Positions 25,180 through 33,562 of a DNA stretch of 64,000 nucleotides are shown piece after piece. The position numbers were made by a program, and so were the translations under genes. This DNA comes from PNMQ01 sp964478775. GTDB taxonomy: Bacteria; Pseudomonadota; Alphaproteobacteria; Paracaedibacterales; CAIOTO01. The stretch spans positions 38,844 to 102,843 of the forward strand of contig CAYZJC010000003.1 in NCBI GenBank assembly GCA_964478775.1. Reading direction: 5' to 3'. The notes under the pieces were generated by a model. It was given only the letters and a program-made list of their open reading frames with translations. It was not told the origin of the DNA and did not search any database. Numbering within the stretch: the stretch's first letter is position 1; each line of letters opens with the position of its first letter.

Positions 25180-27709
25180 CAAGCAACCTATCATTATAAA
25201 AAAAATTAAAAAGGTATCTGCCGCGGGACATCATGGCGGTAGCTGGAAAATTGCTTATGCTGATTTTGTGACTGCCATGATGGCGTTCTTTATGCTGATG
25301 TGGCTGATCAATGTGACGTCTGAAGAACAACGTAAAGGTATTGCTGACTTTTTTGCCCCCAATATTATTAATATGAAATCACGCAATGGTGCCGGTGGTA
25401 TGATGGGGGGGATCAATGTAAGCAACCCCAATAACAGTAATGGAAAAGGAACAGAGCCAAGCCCAACAGAAAAACCAGAGGAAGTCATTACAGAAGACGT
25501 CACAACAAACATGATGTCTGAAGAAGTTAAAAAAGTTACAAAGTCGCCTGAAGCCATGCAACGTTCAAGCACCAGTGAAACAAATGCATCAGAGGAAACA
25601 AAGTCATCTAGCGATTCCAATTCACACCAAGACCCTAGCGTAAAAGATGCACAAGCCAGCACGGTCTCAACCCAAGCACAAACTGCTGCCCAAGTCGTAG
25701 ACCACAGCACTGCAAATATTGCAAATAAGGATACAGCAACCCAAGAATCCAAAATTGAACCTGCGCCACACAAAGCCCAGTCAGCAGAGACCAAACAAGG
25801 ACAAGAACAAGGCAAAAGTGAAAGCCAGCAAAAGAAAGATGGCAGTAATGTGTCTAAAGGGGAAGGCACTCAGTTTGGCCAAAGCCAGCAGCAAAATGCA
25901 GACGCAGGCCAAAGGCGCCCACAAAAAGACAATGTGGCAAAGTCTGCTTCTGTGGCAAAAAGTACGGCTATGGGTGAAAATATAGCTAGTGGCCAAAACA
26001 TACAAAGTAAAGAGAACACGTCTCAAGGCCAAGGTCAAGCGAATGCATCACCTGCTGGCACGGGTCAACCTTCGCAAACAACGAACGGCGAAAAAGTTTC
26101 TGATTCACAAGAAAAGCTAAATGGAAAAAATAAGGAACAAGGGCAAAAAAACCAAAATGCGAATGAAAAAGCGATGGCCTCACCCAATGGTCAACGAAAT
26201 CCGGCGGTTGAAAAAAATAGAACAAAAATTTCTTTAGGGCAACAGACCGCAAGTGGACGCGATGTGGTTTATGGTAAACATGCCAAACAAGCTGAAATGC
26301 AAGGGCAAATGAAACCAACGTATCGTGACCCTGGAAGTGCTCTGGCAAAAGGTCATGAATCAGCCCTTGTCAAATTGCAAAGCCAAAGTCAAACACAATC
26401 AAGGCAAAACGTCAGCAATCAACAAAAGCAAAAAAACATTCAAGACGCAGATTCCAAAACACGATCAACCTCTCAGGCCGCGGGTCGCCCTGGGCAAATT
26501 TCACCAGAAGTGACAAGTCCACAAGTACGGCATAACGTTCAAAATAAAGACAAGGATAAGGACAAAGAGAAAGACAAGGAAAAAAATAAGAATACTACAC
26601 AAACCCAGCATGCCCAACAAAACCCAGATAAATTTCTTTCAAAAGACAGGCAAAGAAATGTAAGAAATGGGTCGACGAGTAAAAGCGTCACAACGCAAGC
26701 CCAAATGTTGCAAGACGCCCTACAACGTGAACAAGCAAAAATGCAGCAAAGGCAATTGACGCAGCAATACAGACGCTCTATTGAACATGGATTGTCGGGG
26801 CGTATGAAAAAAGAATTGGAAAAGGTTAAAAAAGTTAAGAAGGAAGCAAAAACCCAACCTGAATCTGCGCAAGCACAAGCTGCCAAAAAAGCATTAGAAC
26901 AATTGCAAGAAGCCGAAGAAAAACAAATAAAACAAATGTTGTCAGAAGTCATGGCAACAGTTTCTAAAAACCCAGAACTCAAAGGGTTGTTGCCGCAAAT
27001 TGTTGCAGAAGTTAGGCCAGAAGGGCTTCGGATTCAGTTAATTGACCAAGATAAAATGTCAATGTTCCCATCTGGCAGTTACGCTATTTTACCTAAAACC
27101 AGGAAATTGCTGGCGGCAATTGCAAAACTGGTTGCCCCTATGACAAACCAAGTGGTTATTTCCGGGCATACAGATGCAACCCCCTATATGAACCCGAAGC
27201 GTTACGGAAATTGGGAACTGTCAGCAGACCGCGCCAATGCCACCCGTCGCGTTCTTATAGAGCATGGAGTTGGAGAGGATAGATTTGAATCTGTTATGGG
27301 AAAGGAGGCGACTGATCCCTTTAATGCAAAAAACCCAAGAGCCGCTGAAAACAGACGTATTAGCATTACCTTGCTTCGTCAATATGGAACGCCTGAGTCA
27401 GCGATGTATTCAAAGTTAACAGACCCTGATGCAACAGATTCTGTCTTAGAAGCAACAAAAGCAACACCGCCACCCAAGGCTCCAGCAGCCCCTGCACCAG
27501 AGTCAGCACCAACTGCCCAGCCATCTCTTAATCCTGAAGTGAACACAGAAAATGCATCCGCGGCTGATGCAACCCCAATCATAGCTGAGCCTACACAAGA
27601 AGATATGGCAGCAAGTACAGAAATTGCGAAGGCCGTTGAGGATGCAGGCCAGAGGATGGATGAATTAACCAAAGGCAATGTTGAAAGTGCAGATGGAAAT
27701 AACGCTTAA
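25166..27709 (+). CDS. motB: Flagellar motor protein MotB, greatly enlarged
   Basis: 847 residues, against about 260-350 in typical MotB. The N-terminus is canonical: GGSWKIAYADFVTAMMAFFM with the proton-carrying Asp33, the single membrane helix, and the plug-like EEQRKGIADFFAPN. Residues about 75-560 are a low-complexity Gln/Ser/Lys/Asn/Thr-rich linker with a KDKDKDKEKDKEK stretch near 26550. A Lys/Gln-rich helical segment (about 515-600) precedes the OmpA/MotB peptidoglycan-binding domain (about 620-735: VVISGHTDATPYMN, NWELSADRANATRRVL, NRRISITLL). An Ala/Pro-rich tail closes the protein. The frame is unbroken, so the enlargement is real in this assembly. Confidence 0.92.
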   Translation: MSEHSKQPIIIKKIKKVSAAGHHGGSWKIAYADFVTAMMAFFMLMWLINVTSEEQRKGIADFFAPNIINMKSRNGAGGMMGGINVSNPNNSNGKGTEPSPTEKPEEVITEDVTTNMMSEEVKKVTKSPEAMQRSSTSETNASEETKSSSDSNSHQDPSVKDAQASTVSTQAQTAAQVVDHSTANIANKDTATQESKIEPAPHKAQSAETKQGQEQGKSESQQKKDGSNVSKGEGTQFGQSQQQNADAGQRRPQKDNVAKSASVAKSTAMGENIASGQNIQSKENTSQGQGQANASPAGTGQPSQTTNGEKVSDSQEKLNGKNKEQGQKNQNANEKAMASPNGQRNPAVEKNRTKISLGQQTASGRDVVYGKHAKQAEMQGQMKPTYRDPGSALAKGHESALVKLQSQSQTQSRQNVSNQQKQKNIQDADSKTRSTSQAAGRPGQISPEVTSPQVRHNVQNKDKDKDKEKDKEKNKNTTQTQHAQQNPDKFLSKDRQRNVRNGSTSKSVTTQAQMLQDALQREQAKMQQRQLTQQYRRSIEHGLSGRMKKELEKVKKVKKEAKTQPESAQAQAAKKALEQLQEAEEKQIKQMLSEVMATVSKNPELKGLLPQIVAEVRPEGLRIQLIDQDKMSMFPSGSYAILPKTRKLLAAIAKLVAPMTNQVVISGHTDATPYMNPKRYGNWELSADRANATRRVLIEHGVGEDRFESVMGKEATDPFNAKNPRAAENRRISITLLRQYGTPESAMYSKLTDPDATDSVLEATKATPPPKAPAAPAPESAPTAQPSLNPEVNTENASAADATPIIAEPTQEDMAASTEIAKAVEDAGQRMDELTKGNVESADGNNA

Positions 27710-27719
27710 ACAATACGCG

Positions 27720-28337
27720 CTACATTTCACTAGGTCTATACGACCACAGCAAAGTTAATACATACGCCACCTGCAGCCCGCTATCAAACTTAACTGGTTT
27801 TGGCTTACCCTTCTTTTTTAAGTTGCGTTCTATGGCTTCGTATTCTTGTTGAATCGTGAGTAATTGAACACTTCCTGGCATTTCTTGGTGAATCTTTTCA
27901 ACTAAGTACTTAAAGGCATGTTCATTTTTACACCTTACATGCAAGGTAATGTGTTGTTGATTAATGAGCGGGTCTTCATGTGCAATTTTGACCTGTGAAA
28001 CGCGCATGTGAATTGCGGAAATTTTATTTTGTTTTTGCAACCGCATAACAAATTGTTCAAAGGTATGAGAATTTAGCTTTTGTTGAAAGTGAGAGCTATT
28101 AAATTTTTTAAGGCTATGACTTCCCTTTTCTTGTGCTTCGCGGTAGCTGGCTTCAAGACTATAAAGTGTTTTTTGGTCAAACAAACGTTGCTTTGCAGCT
28201 GCATACACTTTTTTGTCTTCATTCATTTTACTGCGACTAATACTGGCAAAGCTTATACCCAAAAGCATAACCAAACCAATACTGACAAGCAAGGGTACCA
28301 TGTGGTTTTTTTTTGTAAAAAGGTCTGAGCTTTCCAT
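27720..28337 (-). CDS. PilO/GspM-like pilus or secretion platform protein
   Basis: 205 residues. A short cytoplasmic start, one membrane helix (about residues 13-32, MVPLLVSIGLVMLLGISFA), a coiled-coil-like stretch (about 40-85), then a ferredoxin-like alpha/beta part (about 90-160). This is the layout of PilO and GspM, which dimerise with PilN/GspL in the inner membrane. Sequence identity cannot be judged by eye; the call leans on its place after a PilM/GspL-like and a PilC-like gene. AAGGG precedes the ATG by eight bases. It converges on motB with only 10 bases between stops. Confidence 0.6.
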   Translation of the reverse strand: MESSDLFTKKNHMVPLLVSIGLVMLLGISFASISRSKMNEDKKVYAAAKQRLFDQKTLYSLEASYREAQEKGSHSLKKFNSSHFQQKLNSHTFEQFVMRLQKQNKISAIHMRVSQVKIAHEDPLINQQHITLHVRCKNEHAFKYLVEKIHQEMPGSVQLLTIQQEYEAIERNLKKKGKPKPVKFDSGLQVAYVLTLLWSYRPSEM

Positions 28338-28351
28338 TTCATATTCCCTTG

Positions 28352-30241
28352 TTATTGACTTGCTTCTTTATCTTTTTTATCGAGTGCAAACTGAATAGTC
28401 ACTTTGTATAAACGAAGTGTGGAAGTGTCTCTTTTTTCTTTTTGTAATTGGGCGGCATAGTTTTTCAGCATTTTACGTAAAAGTGGTGATTGCTGTTCTG
28501 GGCTAACCTCATCTATTTTAAGATAACTGGCATCAAGGCGTAAAAATAATTGCTCTGCTCTTTTGAGATAGGACTGTTGTTCTGTAGGCGCTTTCTTTTT
28601 CTTGGCAAGTTTGCTGTGTGTTATAAACGTTCTTTTAGGTAAAACAAAATGGGCTTTTAGCTGTATGGTTGGTGTGGTAACTTTATCAAACATTTCATCT
28701 GGAATGGCTTGTTCTTTAGGTTCTTCAACAACTTGAAGCCCTTCTTGCAAAAGCGGTTGCCGTTTCTTAGGGACACTAAGCGTCATGGCTTGTGGAAACC
28801 CACCAAATTTTACTTCATAATCAAATAAAATAAAGGAACCACGTATTAAGTTTAAGCTGGAATCTTTCTTACTAAGCCATTCATAAGGTTGATAAAAATC
28901 TATAAAGGTGTCAAACAGTTGAACCGTTTCTTTTCTGTTCTGGTCACCTAGCTGCTGCATAATTCCAACTTTTTCACGTTGTAATCGCTCACTCTCATAG
29001 TGAATAATAGCACTTTGCAAAATGCTGCCAGCTGTAATACCTAAGGTAAACATACATATAAATGTTGCAGCCCTCAATGTGTTTAAAGGGGCATGAAAAG
29101 CATAAAATTGTCTTGCAAAAAAACGTGTGTGCATGTGGGAAATGGTATCTGCTACACTTTTTGCTTCAAGTCTTTTCCCCCAAGGTAAACAAGCATGCCA
29201 AACACACTGTATTTCATGTTTTATTTTTGACCATAAATCAAAGGGAGTACGTAATAAAAATTGTGCGACCTCTCTTTGAGAGAGTTGAATAATCTTATTC
29301 ACATGATAATGACTCTCTTTTAAGTCTTCTTTACTTACCATGTCTTCAGGAAAGCCTGACATCATCAGCATTAATGTGTCTTGATTTTTAAAGCCAAGAC
29401 GTGAGGCGTAACGTGTTAAGTTTTGAATTTCATTGATGATTTTTGTCGTTTGACTTTCACTGTCGCTCGTGCTTGGAAACTCACAATTTTTAACCGTTAC
29501 AGGAACATTTTTATGCATTAAAACCATATGGTAATACTTTTCATGCATTTTATTCATTACCAAAAGCCATTCCACCTTGTCTTTCACAAGTGTCTTCTTT
29601 GCTTTGTCAGCGCATTTAAGGGCCATTAAAACGGCTAGCGACTCAAAACGTATTAATGAATTATTGAGCTGCTTAATGACTAATAAGCTTTGCATCAATT
29701 TCGCACTGGGAATAACAGAAGTAATGAGAGCCGTTTGCAGTTCATGGCCGTGATGTGAATTTGTTGCAAGATACAAAATACTATTCCACGATTCCTTTGT
29801 GCATTCCAGTTTAAGGTATTGCTGCATTAACCAAGCGCGTTTTATGCAATTCACATGGGGAAATGTAAATGTTTTAAATTCAATTTCCGCAATATCAAAC
29901 AAGACATGCATGGGCCAGTCTTGCTTATCACTTAAGAAATGTTGCAATTTCTTTATGGGGCTTTCATCAACATTGTAAACGAATCGTTCGCTTGCATGAC
30001 CACGTTGAATAGCAACAAAAATAATGGAATGGGGTGAGACAATAATTTGCAAATAGGTGTCTGCAAAATTGGTTAGCATATTTGAAAATAAACTTCTTAA
30101 TACTGGCCACACATGCAAAACACCTTGTGCACCAATTTTTAAACGTTCAATTATTGAAGGCGTATGAACCGATGGATTCAATAACCAATCCTTTGGACGT
30201 TCAGCTTGCATTATCTGGCGTATTTTATTTAAATTCAACAT
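28352..30241 (-). CDS. PilM-PilN / GspL-like platform protein
   Basis: 629 residues. The first 370 residues are soluble and show alternating strand/helix character in the manner of the actin-like PilM or GspL cytoplasmic domain (TYLQIIVSPHSIIFVAIQRG; MLMMSGFP). A membrane helix follows near residues 395-415 (AATFICMFTLGITAGSILQS), then a coiled coil and a periplasmic Lys-rich part. Cytoplasmic actin-like domain plus membrane helix plus periplasmic domain equals GspL, or a fusion of PilM with PilN. It is between the PilC-like and PilO-like genes. The assignment is structural and contextual. Confidence 0.55.
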   Translation of the reverse strand: MLNLNKIRQIMQAERPKDWLLNPSVHTPSIIERLKIGAQGVLHVWPVLRSLFSNMLTNFADTYLQIIVSPHSIIFVAIQRGHASERFVYNVDESPIKKLQHFLSDKQDWPMHVLFDIAEIEFKTFTFPHVNCIKRAWLMQQYLKLECTKESWNSILYLATNSHHGHELQTALITSVIPSAKLMQSLLVIKQLNNSLIRFESLAVLMALKCADKAKKTLVKDKVEWLLVMNKMHEKYYHMVLMHKNVPVTVKNCEFPSTSDSESQTTKIINEIQNLTRYASRLGFKNQDTLMLMMSGFPEDMVSKEDLKESHYHVNKIIQLSQREVAQFLLRTPFDLWSKIKHEIQCVWHACLPWGKRLEAKSVADTISHMHTRFFARQFYAFHAPLNTLRAATFICMFTLGITAGSILQSAIIHYESERLQREKVGIMQQLGDQNRKETVQLFDTFIDFYQPYEWLSKKDSSLNLIRGSFILFDYEVKFGGFPQAMTLSVPKKRQPLLQEGLQVVEEPKEQAIPDEMFDKVTTPTIQLKAHFVLPKRTFITHSKLAKKKKAPTEQQSYLKRAEQLFLRLDASYLKIDEVSPEQQSPLLRKMLKNYAAQLQKEKRDTSTLRLYKVTIQFALDKKDKEASQ

Positions 30242-30262
30242 GCGAAATTCATGACCTACTTG

Positions 30263-31402
30263 TTAAAACACCTCTGACATATTATCGTAAAGAGGAATGA
30301 GTGTTGCATACAAAATCCACAACACAACTAGGCCCATCATAAAAAGTATAAGAGGCTGAGTCCACAACATAATACTATTCATTATATTTTTTCTGTAAGC
30401 TGTTTCAATTTCAACAACACGTGCAATGCCACCTTGCAGGTCGTTACATAAAAATGCATGCTCTAAAATAATTTTTACAATAGCAGGCAAGCAGTTTAGT
30501 TGGTTTGCTGCAGTGCGATGATCCCCCTTTTCAATTAAATTTTGAAATGAGATAAGGTTGGCTTGCACATATGAATTAACACTTAACATCGCAAGTTCAA
30601 TACTCTTTAAGTAAGGCATTTGCTGCCTTAAACAAAACATCAATTGCTGCCAAAAAGGAAATAATTGCAAGCGTGTAACGGCTGGTATTTTATAAAACAC
30701 ATGTTTCATTTTAAATAAAACCAAGGAAATGAAGATAATTACCCCAATAATATATAGCTGATTAAATAACACCCATCTTAATGATTTTTGCGCAAATGTT
30801 GTTTCAATATGACTGCCAGGCGCTAAGGTGCCCAAAGCCATGTTGTCAATCGCAGGCAATAAGATATTGGCTAGTACAAAAATAACACAAAACAAAGCCG
30901 TCAGCACAAGTAAGGGGTAGCGTATAAGCTGTCTAATGTTGTCTTTTATGTGGGCATTGTCGGTATAGTTTTTTGCTAAGTCATGACACATTGAGGCAAG
31001 TGCGCCGGTTTGGGCCGCTTGCATAAGACCGGCTGTGGCAAGGGGGTCAAAAAATGCCAGATTTTGATGGGTTGTAAATGGCTTGCCATGTAAAGCGTAG
31101 ACAAGCAACGTTTTACTTAATGCTTTCATGTGAGGCTGGCTTGAATTGCTAACTAAAAAATCTAAGGCTTTTTCCAGAGGGAAATCACTTTGCAGTAAAA
31201 TCGCAAGATTTTGATACCAGTTTGCTTTGTTTTCATCTGAAAATGACCAGGTCACAGACGACAGAACGGGTTTGATACGCAAAACTTTAAGGTCAAAGGA
31301 AGTAAAGTCATTGAGGAACTCATTTTTGTCTTGCGCATAAAAAATTCCGTGGGTTGTTTTTTGTGATTGATCAACATACCAAATACTAAAAAAATTAATC
31401 AT
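30263..31402 (-). CDS. Type IV pilus/type II secretion inner membrane protein, PilC/GspF family
   Basis: 379 residues. One and a half copies of the GspF cytoplasmic fold are visible: LAILLQSDFPLEKALDFL with GLMQAAQTGALASM in the first copy, and FCLRQQMPYLKSIELAM with GDHRTAANQL in the second. Three membrane helices follow the usual pattern (about 165-190, 217-238, 350-370). PilC/GspF is the inner membrane platform that interacts with the assembly ATPase. It starts a three-gene transcript; the ATPase, pilins, prepilin peptidase and secretin are not in the window. Confidence 0.85.
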   Translation of the reverse strand: MINFFSIWYVDQSQKTTHGIFYAQDKNEFLNDFTSFDLKVLRIKPVLSSVTWSFSDENKANWYQNLAILLQSDFPLEKALDFLVSNSSQPHMKALSKTLLVYALHGKPFTTHQNLAFFDPLATAGLMQAAQTGALASMCHDLAKNYTDNAHIKDNIRQLIRYPLLVLTALFCVIFVLANILLPAIDNMALGTLAPGSHIETTFAQKSLRWVLFNQLYIIGVIIFISLVLFKMKHVFYKIPAVTRLQLFPFWQQLMFCLRQQMPYLKSIELAMLSVNSYVQANLISFQNLIEKGDHRTAANQLNCLPAIVKIILEHAFLCNDLQGGIARVVEIETAYRKNIMNSIMLWTQPLILFMMGLVVLWILYATLIPLYDNMSEVF

Positions 31403-31429
31403 TGAAAATGACTCTTACTACCAATGGAT

Positions 31430-31459
31430 AAAAAAAGACCAGTCACGAGGGTGCTGGTC
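31430..31459 (-). terminator. Terminator of dksA
   Basis: On the minus strand GACCAG-CAC/GTG-CTGGTC stem with one bulge, followed by a run of T. It separates dksA from the pilC-like gene, which therefore needs its own promoter or readthrough. Confidence 0.75.
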
Positions 31460-31469
31460 ACTAATGGTG

Positions 31470-31913
31470 TTAGTCGTCGCGGTGTGTTCTCTCGCGTCTT
31501 TCATGTTGTTCTTGTGCTTCAATGCTAAGGGTTGCAATGGGCCTGGCATCTAAGCGCTTAAAGCCTATAGGCTCACCCGTTTCTTCACAAAAACCATATG
31601 AACCATCTTCAATGCGATGTAGGGCTTCATTAATTTTATTGATCAGTTTTCTTTCGCGGTCACGCGTGCGCAATTCTAGTGCGCGAGACACTTCATTACA
31701 CGCAAAGTCAATGGCATCTGGTTCTTGGTTTGCCTTACCTTGCATGTCGTAAATTGTTTCTGTGCTTTCTTGCAAAAGCTGGCTTCGCCACATTAAAAGT
31801 TTTTCTTTGAAGTATTTTAATGATTCTTCAGACATTGTGTCATTATCAGGATATGTGGATTTCGTATTTAAATCCACAAAATCTGTGGGTTCCTTCAGTT
31901 TGGACGTGCTCAT
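31470..31913 (-). CDS. dksA: RNA polymerase-binding transcription factor DksA, zinc-site depleted
   Basis: 147 residues from the ATG at 31913 (AAAGG upstream); the longer frame would need a TTG. The coiled coil carries the DxxDxA tip as DAIDFA, followed by VSRALELRTRDRERKLI. The C-terminal globular part reads GSYGFCEETGEPIGFKRLDA then ATLSIEAQEQHE. Of the four zinc Cys of E. coli DksA only the first remains (C, T, S, A), beyond the C-T-C-A of zinc-independent DksA2 of Pseudomonas. It works with ppGpp at RNA polymerase. Confidence 0.93.
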   Translation of the reverse strand: MSTSKLKEPTDFVDLNTKSTYPDNDTMSEESLKYFKEKLLMWRSQLLQESTETIYDMQGKANQEPDAIDFACNEVSRALELRTRDRERKLINKINEALHRIEDGSYGFCEETGEPIGFKRLDARPIATLSIEAQEQHERRERTHRDD

Positions 31914-32167
31914 ATGACAACTAACCTTTCGTGTCAAAACTTAATTGATACAATTTTAACTAAATTTTTAACAAAGGAAAGAAAAAAATGTGCAAGTTAT
32001 GTAAAATTTTAGATTTCTGAATAAATAGCTGGGACTTTAGAATTCGATTTGACTTTTTGTGTGGTTTGAACTATTTTCAAATTGAAGATTGCAAAAAATA
32101 TTATTCCTTTGGTGCAGATCTTATTCATTCAGTGCACCAAGACTAGAGATTTGAAAGTTAACTATTC

Positions 32168-33031
32168 ATGAATTGGCTCACTAACTTTGTAAAACCCAAA
32201 ATTCAAGCACTTATCAATAGAAATGCAATTCCAGATAACTTGTGGACAAAGTGCCCAGGCTGTGAACACATGCTATTTCACAGAGACTTGCAAGAAAACT
32301 TATTTGTTTGCCATCACTGCAATCACCACATGCGCATCAACGTACAAGACAGACTGGCGTCCATGTTTGATGAAGGTCTGTTTAGTGAAATTGCTTTAGA
32401 AAAAGTAGTGGCTGACCCATTGCGTTTTAAAGACACCAAGCGTTATGTTGACCGCTTGAAGGAACATCGCCATAAGACGGGTAAGCAAGACACGGTAACC
32501 GTCGCCTTGGGCCAAATGAGCCGTCGCCCAGTTGTTGTGGCCGCATTCGATTTTAATTTCATGGGGGGGTCCATGGGAATAGCTGCAGGTGAAGCCCTAG
32601 TCACAGCCGCACAACATGCCGTTAAAAACAATGCCCCATTTATTGTGATTAGTGCTTCTGGTGGGGCACGTATGCAAGAAGGTATATTGTCATTGATGCA
32701 GATGCCAAGAAGCATTGTGGCCGTGCAACGGGTAAAGGAAGCTGGTTTGCCTTATATTACTGTTTTAACAGACCCAACCACAGGGGGCGTGTCAGCCTCT
32801 TTCGCTATGTTGGGTGATGTGGCAATTGCTGAACCTGGTTGTTTAATTGGGTTTGCTGGGGCACGTGTGATTGAAGAAACTATTCGCCAAAAACTACCTG
32901 ATGGTTTTCAAAGGGCTGAGTATTTGTTGGACCATGGTATGGTTGATATGGTGGTCCACCGTTCCAAAATGCGCGAAACTCTCGTGCGTTTGCTTGACTA
33001 CTTAATGGGTGGCTTTAAGCGAACTGCCTAA
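32168..33031 (+). CDS. accD: Acetyl-CoA carboxylase carboxyltransferase subunit beta
   Basis: 287 residues. A four-Cys zinc ribbon lies at residues about 29-51 (CPGC and CHHC), then the carboxyltransferase domain with FMGGSMGIAAGEA, SASGGARMQEG, LTDPTTGGVSASFAMLGD and GFAGARVIEETI. It transfers carboxylate from biotin to acetyl-CoA together with AccA (not in the window). accB and accC lie at 61391-63228. The usual downstream folC is missing; a terminator follows directly. Confidence 0.97.
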   Translation: MNWLTNFVKPKIQALINRNAIPDNLWTKCPGCEHMLFHRDLQENLFVCHHCNHHMRINVQDRLASMFDEGLFSEIALEKVVADPLRFKDTKRYVDRLKEHRHKTGKQDTVTVALGQMSRRPVVVAAFDFNFMGGSMGIAAGEALVTAAQHAVKNNAPFIVISASGGARMQEGILSLMQMPRSIVAVQRVKEAGLPYITVLTDPTTGGVSASFAMLGDVAIAEPGCLIGFAGARVIEETIRQKLPDGFQRAEYLLDHGMVDMVVHRSKMRETLVRLLDYLMGGFKRTA

Positions 33032-33057
33032 GCCTATAACTTTTTATGAAAATGAAG

Positions 33058-33083
33058 GGGTGCATAATATGGCACCCTTTTTT
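33058..33083 (+). terminator. Terminator of accD
   Basis: GGGTGC-ATAATATG-GCACCC followed by six T; it touches the stop codon of the converging gene at 33082. Confidence 0.85.
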
Positions 33084-33522
33084 AAAACAATTCTTGCGCC
33101 CTTTTTTCAAACGCCTCTATCATCATACCTGTTGCTTTTTCCAGCATAGATTCCATCAGCGAGCCAAAAAGCGGATGATCAATTTCAAAGTCAATAAAAA
33201 ATTCTATTTCTGTTTGTGGTTCTTCAACAGTACCACACGGGGTAAATGTCCATTTATTATTAAGGTGCTTGAAAGGGCCTTTAATAAAGGTTGTTGTAAT
33301 GGTTCTATTCATAGGGTCTAAGACAATCTGTGAGGAATAAGACTGTGCCATTGGCCCTACGCCCACTGTCATATCGGCATCAAAGCCATTGTCGCGTTGC
33401 GCGTATACTTTTGCATCTTGTGCCCAGGGTAAAAACTGTGGGTACTTTTCAACATCTGCAACCAAGTGAAACATTTGATCCGCAAGGTAGGGAACAGTGC
33501 GTTTTTCTGTGCGTTGTGGCAT
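33082..33522 (-). CDS. RatA/Coq10 family START-domain protein
   Basis: 146 residues, the whole a single SRPBCC/START-like fold. Family signatures are YLADQMFHLVADVEKYPQFLPW near the N-terminus, SSQIVLDP and FKHLNNKWTFTPCG in the middle, and FEIDHPLFGSLMES near the end. Mitochondrial Coq10 binds ubiquinone; the E. coli relative RatA has been linked to 70S assembly. In an alphaproteobacterium with complex I a ubiquinone chaperone is the more likely role. Last gene of a tolB-eipB-metG-ratA cluster. Confidence 0.9.
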   Translation of the reverse strand: MPQRTEKRTVPYLADQMFHLVADVEKYPQFLPWAQDAKVYAQRDNGFDADMTVGVGPMAQSYSSQIVLDPMNRTITTTFIKGPFKHLNNKWTFTPCGTVEEPQTEIEFFIDFEIDHPLFGSLMESMLEKATGMMIEAFEKRAQELF

Positions 33523-33562
33523 GGGTCAACCTTTCTTAAAATGAAAATGTAAGATATTTAAA

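Noticed and set aside
25255..25869. 204-codon open frame antisense to motB
   Set aside because: Composition mirrors the low-complexity motB linker, no ribosome site, and motB homology on the other strand is clear.
26540..26600. Short tandem repeats in motB as a CRISPR or mobile repeat
   Set aside because: They encode Lys-Asp/Glu repeats in frame with no spacers; no CRISPR array or transposase was seen in the window.
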